Assembly (NCBI RefSeq): GCF_000331025.1
Contig: NC_020055.1
Coordinates: forward strand, 3,567,370 to 3,631,369
Direction of reading: 5' to 3'
Length of the DNA stretch: 64,000 nt
Source: Maridesulfovibrio hydrothermalis AM13 = DSM 14728
GTDB taxonomy: Bacteria > Desulfobacterota > Desulfovibrionia > Desulfovibrionales > Desulfovibrionaceae
In this document: piece by piece, positions 17,266 through 24,819 of the stretch
Numbering within the stretch: position 1 is the stretch's first letter
Layout: each line of letters begins with the position of its first letter
The notes under the pieces: generated by a model
Seen by the model: only the letters and a program-made list of their open reading frames with translations
The model's database searches: none
Told to the model about the DNA's origin: nothing
Made by a program: the position numbers and the translations under genes

Positions 17266-17946
17266 ATGAACGAAAACACCTCTGGATGGAATCATCTTCG
17301 CGGTATTGAACCACTGAGCCTCTGCGACTGGCCGGGCAGAACAAGTTGCGTTTTTTTTCTGGGGGGCTGCAATCTGAACTGCCCCACATGTCACAATTTT
17401 GATATGGCGTGGAACATGGAGAAATTACCGATTTTATCCAGAGATGATATGAAATCTTTCCTGAGAAATAGAGCACAATGGCTTGACGGGGTCACAATTA
17501 CTGGTGGCGAGCCTACAACGGTGCCTGGTCTGGGAGAAATCCTTTATGAAATAAGGCGCATATCCGATCTGCCCATCAAGATGGACAGCAACGGAATGCT
17601 ACCCGAAATTCTGGAGGACATCCTCCGGCAGGGATTGGCGGAGAAATTCGCCGTGGATGTTAAAGGACCGTATGACAAGTATCCCGCTCTTACCGGGCGG
17701 GCTGTGACTGCTGATGCTGCACGCAAAAATATGGAAAAAGTTTTTGTACTGGCAGAGGCCAACCCCCAAGCCTTTTATTTTCGTTTAACTGCAGTTCCCA
17801 CGCTGACAGACGAAGATATCGAAACTGCTAAAGGATACCTTCCGGATGGATTTGAGCTAACCATTCAGAATTATATTCCTCCAAGGAGAGAGCATGCCCA
17901 CGCAGATAATGAAGCGAGACGGCCGGTTGGAAACATGGTCGACTGA
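17266..17946 (+). CDS. nrdG: Anaerobic ribonucleotide reductase activase NrdG (radical SAM)
   Basis: 226 residues. It generates the glycyl radical on NrdD using SAM and a 4Fe-4S cluster. The cluster motif CNLNCPTC (Cys35, Cys39, Cys42; CX3CX2C) and the SAM-binding TITGGEPT are visible. This form is of the longer, pyruvate formate-lyase-activase-like type found in anaerobes. The C-terminus overlaps the start of nrdD by 53 bases in another frame, so synthesis is probably coupled. Confidence 0.9.
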   Translation: MNENTSGWNHLRGIEPLSLCDWPGRTSCVFFLGGCNLNCPTCHNFDMAWNMEKLPILSRDDMKSFLRNRAQWLDGVTITGGEPTTVPGLGEILYEIRRISDLPIKMDSNGMLPEILEDILRQGLAEKFAVDVKGPYDKYPALTGRAVTADAARKNMEKVFVLAEANPQAFYFRLTAVPTLTDEDIETAKGYLPDGFELTIQNYIPPRREHAHADNEARRPVGNMVD

Positions 17947-19945
17947 TCGAATCGCACAAGCTATTTTCAAAGCACTTAATGCCAGTAACATTAAGGACCC
18001 TCTTATGGCCAAGCGCATGGCCAGACAGGTTGAGAAAAAACTCGATGGAGTTTCCATTCCTGAACAGGAACATGTTCAGAATATGGTTGAAGAAGTGCTT
18101 ATGGAATCGCGCCTTCACAGCGTAGCCAAAAAATTTATCCTCTATCGCGAAACACGCCGCAGATCGAGAAGCCAGAAAGACGCATATCTCGATATCAAGG
18201 GAACCATTGATGAATACCTTGATCAAAGCGACTGGCGTGTTGCTGAAAATGCAAACATGACCCACTCCTTTCAGGGACTCATGCTTCATTTATCGGGCAC
18301 AATTCAGGCTCGCTATGCTCTGGAAAAATATCCTGAAGAAATCAGACAGGCTCATGAGCATGGCTACTTCCATATCCATGATCTTTCCTATGGTCTTGCA
18401 GGCTACTGCGCCGGATGGAGCTTAAAGGATCTTCTGCTTGAAGGCTTCAACCTCGAAGGTCGTTCATGCGCTGGTCCTGCCAAACATTTTGATGCAGCAC
18501 TCGGACAGATGGTCAATTTTCTTGGAACCCTGCAAAACGAATGGGCCGGAGCGCAGGCATTCAACAACGTTGATACCTACCTAGCCCCCTTTATTCGTCA
18601 TGACGGTTTGACTTATGATGAAGTTCGTCAGGCTATGCAGAAATTTGTATTCAACCTGAATACAACCTCCAGATGGGGAGGCCAAAGCCCGTTTACCAAT
18701 CTTTCTTTTGACCTTGTTCCGCCTAAACATATTGCCGATGAAGCCATTATCATCGGCGGCAGTCTTCAAGACTCCACCTACGGCGACTATGCCGTGGAAA
18801 TGGAGATGATCAACCGTTCATTCATTGATGTAATGCTGCACGGTGACTATCATAATAGGATTTTTTCATTTCCAATTCCAACTTACAACGTAACCGAGGA
18901 TTTCCCCTGGGATTCCCAGATCGGGAAGTCTCTGCTTGAGCTTACTGCCAAGTACGGTGTTCCCTATTTCCAGAACTTCATCAGCTCGGACCTGAATCCG
19001 GAAGATGTCCGTTCCATGTGCTGCCGCCTGCAAATGGACCTGCGCGAACTGCGCAACAAAGTAGGCGGACTCTTCGGCGCAGGCGACCTGACCGGTTCAA
19101 TCGGCGTTGTCACCCTCAACCTGCCTAAACTGGCTTACCTTGCTCAAGGGGAAGAGGATTTTCTTGATCTAATCGAGGAATACGCTGTGCAGGCGAAAAA
19201 TTCTCTGGAGTTCAAGCGAAAACTTATCCAGACCAACCTTGATAACGGCATGTTCCCGTGGTCGAGACGCTACCTGAGAAATGGCTACAAAGGCCACTTT
19301 TCAACTATCGGTCTTCTCGGTGGCCACGAGGCTTGCCTGAACTTACTGGGTAAAGGCATTGAAACTCCATCCGGAATAAGACTCATGACCAGAGCTTTGA
19401 ATCACCTCCGTGATTTAACTTCCAGCTTTCAGGAAGAAACCGGAAACCTCTATAATCTTGAAGCAACACCAGCTGAAGGAACCAGTTATCGTCTGGCCAA
19501 AATTGACAAAGCCCTATATGCCGACATTAAAACATCAGGAAACGGCACTCCTTATTACACGAACTCAACAACACTTCCTGTAGGGACTTCTGATGATGTA
19601 ATACTGGCTCTTTCCCATCAGAACAAACTCCAGCCTTTATATACCGGCGGCAGTGTATTCCACACCTTTCTTGGCGAATCCATAGTAGATCTGGACGCTC
19701 TGAAAAGCTTTATAATTAAAGCTTTCCGCAACACCAAGATTCCATACCTATCCATCACCCCGACGTTTTCTATCTGCAAGGAACATGGTTACATCCACGG
19801 TGAACATCATGAATGCCCCGACTGCGGCGCAGAGTCCGAGGTCTATACCCGTATCGTAGGATACTACCGACCTGTAAAGCAATGGAATGACGGGAAAAAA
19901 GCTGAATATAAAGACAGAATTGAATACAACACCTTCTGCCGCTAG
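17894..19945 (+). CDS. nrdD: Anaerobic (class III) ribonucleoside triphosphate reductase NrdD
   Basis: 683 residues. It reduces ribonucleoside triphosphates to deoxyribonucleotides under anoxia. An N-terminal ATP-cone (IMKRDGRLETWSTDRIAQAI) provides allosteric control. The catalytic barrel follows. The C-terminus has the Cys-rich zinc site (SICKEHG ... ECPDCG) and the glycyl radical loop RIVGYYRPVKQWNDGK, with Gly656 as the radical site. The ATG at 17894 has AGGAGAG 6 bases upstream, inside nrdG. The pair supplies DNA precursors to a strict anaerobe. Confidence 0.95.
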   Translation: MPTQIMKRDGRLETWSTDRIAQAIFKALNASNIKDPLMAKRMARQVEKKLDGVSIPEQEHVQNMVEEVLMESRLHSVAKKFILYRETRRRSRSQKDAYLDIKGTIDEYLDQSDWRVAENANMTHSFQGLMLHLSGTIQARYALEKYPEEIRQAHEHGYFHIHDLSYGLAGYCAGWSLKDLLLEGFNLEGRSCAGPAKHFDAALGQMVNFLGTLQNEWAGAQAFNNVDTYLAPFIRHDGLTYDEVRQAMQKFVFNLNTTSRWGGQSPFTNLSFDLVPPKHIADEAIIIGGSLQDSTYGDYAVEMEMINRSFIDVMLHGDYHNRIFSFPIPTYNVTEDFPWDSQIGKSLLELTAKYGVPYFQNFISSDLNPEDVRSMCCRLQMDLRELRNKVGGLFGAGDLTGSIGVVTLNLPKLAYLAQGEEDFLDLIEEYAVQAKNSLEFKRKLIQTNLDNGMFPWSRRYLRNGYKGHFSTIGLLGGHEACLNLLGKGIETPSGIRLMTRALNHLRDLTSSFQEETGNLYNLEATPAEGTSYRLAKIDKALYADIKTSGNGTPYYTNSTTLPVGTSDDVILALSHQNKLQPLYTGGSVFHTFLGESIVDLDALKSFIIKAFRNTKIPYLSITPTFSICKEHGYIHGEHHECPDCGAESEVYTRIVGYYRPVKQWNDGKKAEYKDRIEYNTFCR

Positions 19946-19963
19946 AAAATATTAATTTAACTG

Positions 19964-19994
19964 AAACGGGAATCCTCAGCAGGGTTCCTGTTTT
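19964..19994 (+). terminator. Terminator after nrdD
   Basis: AAACGGGAATCCT pairs with AGGGTTCCTGTTT (two G-T pairs) around CAGC, followed by TTTTATTTTT. Confidence 0.85.
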
Positions 19995-20203
19995 ATTTTT
20001 CAACAATCTGACAATATGCAAGATTACAAAACAAAACTGCGTACTCTCCAATATTACAATCATTTTCGTTGCCAAGAATTTTACAATCCATTATGCTTCC
20101 ATATGATTACAACGAAATTTAAAATAGTCGTATCGAAATAACCTGCTGTGATACTTGAATGTTAGATTATGCTAGGTTTGAGCTGAGATAAAATGGAGAA
20201 CAT

Positions 20204-20581
20204 ATGCGTATTTTGGTTGTAGACGACGAACAGATGGTCAGAGAAAACCTTGTTGACTACCTTGAAGACGAAGGCCTGGATGTGATTTCAGTAGGAAGTG
20301 CCGAAGAAGCACTTAAGCTGATGAAAACAGAAAAAGCAGACATCGCCATCGTAGACATGCGCCTGCCGGTAATGCACGGTAATGACCTCATCATTCATCT
20401 GAAGGCACAGCACCCTGATATGGACTTTATTATTCACACGGGATCTGTGGACTATGCCGTACCGCCGGACGTAAAAGCATATGGCATTTCGTCTGACAAT
20501 GTTCTTTTAAAACCCGTTGCGGATATGGACCTTTTCATTCAAAAGATCAGAACTCTTTTCGGCAATAAATACGATATTTAA
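20204..20581 (+). CDS. Stand-alone CheY-like response regulator receiver
   Basis: 125 residues, a single receiver domain with no output domain. Acidic pocket Asp7-Asp8, phosphoacceptor Asp51 (IVDMRLP), switch Thr79 (IIHTGS) and Lys103 (LLKPV) are all present, so it should be phosphorylatable. No histidine kinase is adjacent. The facing neighbours are a CheR methyltransferase and an EAL-HDOD protein, so a motility or c-di-GMP context is plausible. The gene is monocistronic with ATGGAG ahead of the ATG. Confidence 0.9.
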   Translation: MRILVVDDEQMVRENLVDYLEDEGLDVISVGSAEEALKLMKTEKADIAIVDMRLPVMHGNDLIIHLKAQHPDMDFIIHTGSVDYAVPPDVKAYGISSDNVLLKPVADMDLFIQKIRTLFGNKYDI

Positions 20582-20607
20582 AGCACATATTTCCACTTTC
20601 GAATCTT

Positions 20608-20651
20608 AAAAAGCCATTTTATGCAAACTATCTTGCAGAAAACGGCTTTTT
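20608..20651. terminator. Shared terminator of the receiver and cheR genes, overlapping cheR codons
   Basis: AAAAAGCCATTTTATGCAA pairs with TTGCAGAAAACGGCTTTTT with two mismatches. The cheR stop (20628) lies in the loop, so the right arm encodes the last residues of CheR. Confidence 0.8.
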
Positions 20652-21548
20652 AAATTTTATTGCTGCCCTTTCCGTTCCAGCCCTCTTTCTCCCGATCATG
20701 CTTTTCGTTTTTCCGGCCCCGTTTTTCTTCCTATAAAGTATCACCGGACCTATATGCTCTGCTTCAAATCGATCGGTATGTCCCGACAGTGTCTCCGTTG
20801 CGCCCAGCATCAGGTAGGCATTGTCAGGCAATAAAGCATGAATGCGATGAACAATATCAACCTTTGTGGCATCATCAAAGTAAATAAGCACATTCCGGCA
20901 TAACACAAAGTCAAACTTACCAAGCGGATTAAACGAATTGAGAAGGTTAAACTTTTTAAAAGAAACCAGAGAGCGAACATCCTCATTCAATCGCCAGCTC
21001 CGCCCTTCCTGCTTAAAATACTTAGTAAAACCATCAGGCAATCCTCTGTCCACATCCAGTTTTGAGAAAAGAGCATTACTTGCCTTACTGAGCACTTTTT
21101 CCGAAATATCCGTAGCTAAAATGGAAAAATCTTTGGGAGATATATTTTTTTGCGCTGGAGAATTACAAAACTCATGAATAAGCATTGCCAATGAATATGG
21201 CTCCTGACCGGTGGAAGATGCCGCGCACCAGATACGAATACCGCGGCGACTTTTCCGACCGTTAACAAGCTGAGGAAGAACTTTCTGCTTTATGGATGTG
21301 AATGGATAATTGTCACGAAAAAAACTTGTCTCATGGGTGCTGATGGCTGAGATGATTTCATCCTTGAAACCTACATCGCTTGACTGGAGGAGCTTATAAA
21401 ACTCCATCCAGGTTTTGCAGCCCCGGTCTTGAAAAATGGGCGCAAATCTGTGCTCAATCAGATATTCCTTACCGTCAGGTATACTCAATCCGCACAGCCT
21501 GTAAATCTGCTGCCGTAAGAGGTCAAATTCCTTCTTGCCTATCTTCAT
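20628..21548 (-). CDS. cheR: CheR-type MCP methyltransferase
   Basis: 306 residues from the ATG at 21548, chosen because GGAGG lies 5 bases upstream and the family N-terminus (MKIGKKEFDLLRQQIY) starts there; a TTG at 21602 would add 18 unlikely residues. It methylates chemoreceptor glutamates with SAM for adaptation. Motifs are the N-terminal helical domain, ISTHETSFFRDNYPF, the SAM-binding IRIWCAASSTGQEPYSLAM, and FDFVLCRNVLIYFD. A basic 25-residue tail extends past the usual end. It lies 80 bases downstream of the EAL-HDOD gene. Confidence 0.92.
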   Translation of the reverse strand: MKIGKKEFDLLRQQIYRLCGLSIPDGKEYLIEHRFAPIFQDRGCKTWMEFYKLLQSSDVGFKDEIISAISTHETSFFRDNYPFTSIKQKVLPQLVNGRKSRRGIRIWCAASSTGQEPYSLAMLIHEFCNSPAQKNISPKDFSILATDISEKVLSKASNALFSKLDVDRGLPDGFTKYFKQEGRSWRLNEDVRSLVSFKKFNLLNSFNPLGKFDFVLCRNVLIYFDDATKVDIVHRIHALLPDNAYLMLGATETLSGHTDRFEAEHIGPVILYRKKNGAGKTKSMIGRKRAGTERAAIKFKKPFSAR

Positions 21549-21628
21549 CCACCCTCCGCACCAGCTAAACAGGATTGCACGCACAGAAACCTTAGGAAGC
21601 AACGATCACAACGAGGATAACAAAAAAA

Positions 21629-22885
21629 TCACTCCTGCTTATTAAGAAGGGCAACTTCATTCGCCCATTGCATGGCAGCCAGATGATTACGGGCGATCGA
21701 CAGAGCGGAAAGGTTATTCTCAGCGATAAGAGTGCCAAGCCCGGTCCAGTCAGCTTTCTCGAACGCTCTCACCAGATCAAGCCACAGTGATGCACAACCA
21801 TCCTCACCGGTCAAAGCCTTCACCAGCTCATCCTCAATAGGCAGCTCAGCAAGAAGCTCCTCCATAGGACGCCCCATAAGCACATCAAGCAAAGAAAAAA
21901 GACCAAGCAGAAACATAGACTCAGCCGACAAAAAACCGCAGTTGTTATCGGCAGCCATAAGTTCCAGAAATTTTGCTCTTTTTATGGATAAAAAGGCCAG
22001 TTCATTCCCGGCCGGACCTGAACACATATCAGAAAGCAGGATAACCCGAAGCCATCCGGCAAGCTTCTTATATCCCAGCAAAACAATTGCCTGCTGAATA
22101 GAATTAATAGTATTCGGCAGTCCAAATGTTGGAGAATTCATAAACCTAAGTAATCTGTAACTGATTGAAACATCGGAATTAATGGTTCTGGTCAAATCGT
22201 CAACATCAAAGTTATCACCGCTTACAGACTTTAAGAGCTGCATGCGGTTCATATTATTCGTTGACATTTTCTTGCCCGGAATTATTTCAGGACGGCTGAA
22301 AAAGAATCCTTGAAAAAGTTCAAAACCAAGTCCTTTACAAAAGTTGAACATATCACTGTCTTCAACCTTTTCAGCCAGAAGTGTAACGTCATACTTTGAA
22401 AGTTTATTTGTAATTTGCGTAAGTTTATCACGCCCCATGCCAAGGCACTCAACTTTGATTATATCTGCAAGCTCAATAAACGGTTCAAAACCCTTCTGCC
22501 CGACATAATCATCAAGGGCCAGCGTATAGCCACTTTTTTTAAGCTGCTTAAGTGCTTCCAGAACATCAGGTTCCGGTTGAACATGCTCAAGTATTTCAAC
22601 CACGCACACTTCAGGGGGAAGCATGCCTGCTGCCGCTTCCTCCAAAAGCATATTACGGGGAAAATTAACCAGAAGTCTTTGTCCCTCAATAATATCTTCC
22701 TGTATAAGACCGAAACCGTCAGCTATAACCTGCGAAGTAGCTGCATCTTCATCGCCGATATCAGCAAAACGACTGTCCTCTGAATTGCGAAAAAGGAGTT
22801 CATATCCCCAGATAGCCCAGTCTGTATGAAATACCGGCTGACGGGCGACGAAAAAGGAATCCAAAAAGATTTCGGAATCATTCAC
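21629..22885 (-). CDS. EAL-HDOD signalling protein (YuxH/CdgJ type)
   Basis: 418 residues: an EAL phosphodiesterase-like domain (~10-200) followed by an HDOD domain (~205-400). The signature is YELLFRN rather than EAL/EVL. Several EAL ligand positions look retained: Asn in LVNFPRN, Glu in VVEILEH, the Asp pair in LALDDYVG, Lys in IIKVE, Glu in LLAEKVED and Gln in ELFQGF, so c-di-GMP binding or residual activity cannot be excluded. Members of this class in other bacteria regulate motility, often without enzymatic activity. A good promoter lies upstream, and cheR follows. Confidence 0.85.
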   Translation of the reverse strand: MNDSEIFLDSFFVARQPVFHTDWAIWGYELLFRNSEDSRFADIGDEDAATSQVIADGFGLIQEDIIEGQRLLVNFPRNMLLEEAAAGMLPPEVCVVEILEHVQPEPDVLEALKQLKKSGYTLALDDYVGQKGFEPFIELADIIKVECLGMGRDKLTQITNKLSKYDVTLLAEKVEDSDMFNFCKGLGFELFQGFFFSRPEIIPGKKMSTNNMNRMQLLKSVSGDNFDVDDLTRTINSDVSISYRLLRFMNSPTFGLPNTINSIQQAIVLLGYKKLAGWLRVILLSDMCSGPAGNELAFLSIKRAKFLELMAADNNCGFLSAESMFLLGLFSLLDVLMGRPMEELLAELPIEDELVKALTGEDGCASLWLDLVRAFEKADWTGLGTLIAENNLSALSIARNHLAAMQWANEVALLNKQE

Positions 22886-22941
22886 TATATAATCCTATTA
22901 GTAAATTTCACTTAAATTGATTTTGTAGTCCATCAAATATA

Positions 22942-22970
22942 AGTATACCTCAGGAAGAACACGGTTTCAA
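22942..22970 (-). promoter_or_regulatory. Sigma-70-type promoter for the EAL-HDOD/cheR genes
   Basis: On the minus strand, TTGAAA (22970-22965) and TATACT (22947-22942) are spaced 17 bases apart, 57 bases before the start codon at 22885. Confidence 0.7.
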
Positions 22971-23004
22971 TAAACAATACGTACTATCTTAATAAAAATA
23001 AGTC

Positions 23005-24057
23005 TTAAGGCATCATGGGTGCAAGAGCCAGCCCTTCTCTCTCATTAAAGCCCAGCATAAGATTTGCGTTGGCCACAGCCTGACCGGAAGCACCGCGACA
23101 GACGTTATCAATTGCTGTAACAATTATGAGCCGTCCGGTCCGGGGATCAGGAACAACCCCTACGTCACAAAACATGGTTCCTCTGACCCAGCGGGTTTCA
23201 GGAAGCTGCCCTTCAGGAAGAACACGGATCAACTTTTCATTGTCATAGGCTTTTGCATAAGCTGCGCGGATTTCCTGAGCAGTAACGCCGTCTTTGACTT
23301 TAGTATAGATGGTAGAAAGAATCCCACGATCAATGGGCAGCAGATGAGTATTGAATGATACGGTGATGCTTTCTTCAGCGACAACTGAAAGCTCCTGCTC
23401 GATCTCAGGAGTATGCCGGTGACTCGTCAGGCCGTAAGCCCTGAATGAATCGGCAACCTCACAAAAAAGTGTTCCGACATTAGCACCGCGCCCGGCACCG
23501 CTGGCACCGGACTTGGCATCAATAACAATATCGGTGGTCTCAACAAGATTTTCTGCTAATGCAGGGGTAAGGCCGATGATCACAGAAGTCGGATAGCAAC
23601 CGGGGTTAGCAACAAGCGAAGCCCCCTTCACCTGATCACGATAAAATTCGGGCAGCCCATAGACAGCCTTCGGCAACAGGTCTTCACGGGTATGATCAAC
23701 CTTGTACCACTCTTCGTATGTCTTACGATCACGAATTCTAAAATCAGCACTCAGATCAACAACCTTTATGCCCCGATCAAAAAGCTGGCCACCGATATTC
23801 ATAGCAGTTTTATGCGGAACAGCGAGAAATACAAGTTCACAGGATTTCTCAAGGTCATCCACCTCAGGCATCGTAATTTCGAGTGCGCCCAGCTCCATAC
23901 CATTTAGAAAAGGATATATATCAGCCAGCTTCTTCCCGGCTTCAGCTCTGGAAGTAACACGGACAAGCTTCATTTTGTTATGGTTGCTCAAAATCCGGGC
24001 AAGTTCCATTCCGGTATATCCGGTCACACCGACAAGTCCTACTGGTATCGCGCTCAT
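23005..24057 (-). CDS. argC: N-acetyl-gamma-glutamyl-phosphate reductase ArgC
   Basis: 350 residues from the ATG at 24057 (MSAIPVGLVGVTGYTG), which gives the usual ArgC length; an open frame extends 20 codons upstream without family similarity. The enzyme reduces N-acetylglutamyl phosphate to the semialdehyde in arginine synthesis. The NADP-binding GVTGYTGMEL and the catalytic Cys154 in ANPGCYPTS are present, with SGASGAGR downstream. No other arginine gene is adjacent, so the pathway is scattered in this genome. Confidence 0.95.
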   Translation of the reverse strand: MSAIPVGLVGVTGYTGMELARILSNHNKMKLVRVTSRAEAGKKLADIYPFLNGMELGALEITMPEVDDLEKSCELVFLAVPHKTAMNIGGQLFDRGIKVVDLSADFRIRDRKTYEEWYKVDHTREDLLPKAVYGLPEFYRDQVKGASLVANPGCYPTSVIIGLTPALAENLVETTDIVIDAKSGASGAGRGANVGTLFCEVADSFRAYGLTSHRHTPEIEQELSVVAEESITVSFNTHLLPIDRGILSTIYTKVKDGVTAQEIRAAYAKAYDNEKLIRVLPEGQLPETRWVRGTMFCDVGVVPDPRTGRLIIVTAIDNVCRGASGQAVANANLMLGFNEREGLALAPMMP

Positions 24058-24191
24058 ATCTATCCCGTCTAAATTATTCATCAAACTATGTAGCCCAAAA
24101 AAGGCACAAGAGATCATCAGTTACTGAAATGTATCGTAAACCTTCCGTTCATCAAAACGGACTGCAAAAAAGAAAAATCAAACCGGACTGA

Positions 24192-24494
24192 TCAGCTTTT
24201 AGTCTTCTGCACATATTTCATGCGCAGATTATAAAGCATCTCACAAAGAAGACGTTCTTCATCCTCAGTCATGCCATTTTTAATTTTATCCTCCAGAACA
24301 GCCAGAACATCAATGGACTGCTTGGCCAAAACAGGCGAATATTCAATTTTGCCGGTAGACGGATCAGCAGCTTCACCGAGATGAACCATAGCCGAAGAGC
24401 TAAGTGACATCACAAAGGTAGAGAAATTAACTTCAGGAATGGGCATATCTTTAGTGTATTCACTGCCGCATCCACATTTTTTATCATCAGACAT
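24192..24494 (-). CDS. DUF1844 family protein
   Basis: 100 residues starting at MSDDKKCGCGSE, with AAGGAG 9 bases before the ATG at 24494 (an in-frame start at 24554 has no such site). The domain has the family segments VNFSTFVMSLSSSAMVHLGE and IDVLAVLEDK. DUF1844 proteins are short, widespread in deltaproteobacteria and related groups, and of unknown function. An N-terminal CGCG cluster might bind metal. It lies 134 bases upstream of argC on the same strand. Confidence 0.8.
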   Translation of the reverse strand: MSDDKKCGCGSEYTKDMPIPEVNFSTFVMSLSSSAMVHLGEAADPSTGKIEYSPVLAKQSIDVLAVLEDKIKNGMTEDEERLLCEMLYNLRMKYVQKTKS

Positions 24495-24652
24495 AATATT
24501 GCTCCTTATGCTTATAATCTGGCGGATTCTAAAAACATTACAAGTAATATTCAAGAACTTTGTAAAGAAGTGTCCCAGACCATCCTGCGGTCCAGAAGAG
24601 CCTTTTACTTATTTTAATAATTTTTTACGCTAAAAGTTGTCATCAATATAAA

Positions 24653-24702
24653 AAAAAGGGCTGCGTATTTTGATTTTTTTATCAAAATACGCAGCCCTTT
24701 TT
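24653..24702. terminator. Terminator after polA
   Basis: A perfect 22-bp stem (AAAAAGGGCTGCGTATTTTG and onward) with a six-T loop. On the minus strand it ends in a T-run, closing the polA transcript. Confidence 0.9.
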
Positions 24703-24819
24703 AAAGTCACGGTTTTCCACGTTTCTATCTACTGGAGACAGTTTTATATTCAGGGGATTCTTAAACCATTTTCAAAAGGGATTTAAGTCCCCGAAAGCCC
24801 GCTTGAGGAAAAATGTGAT

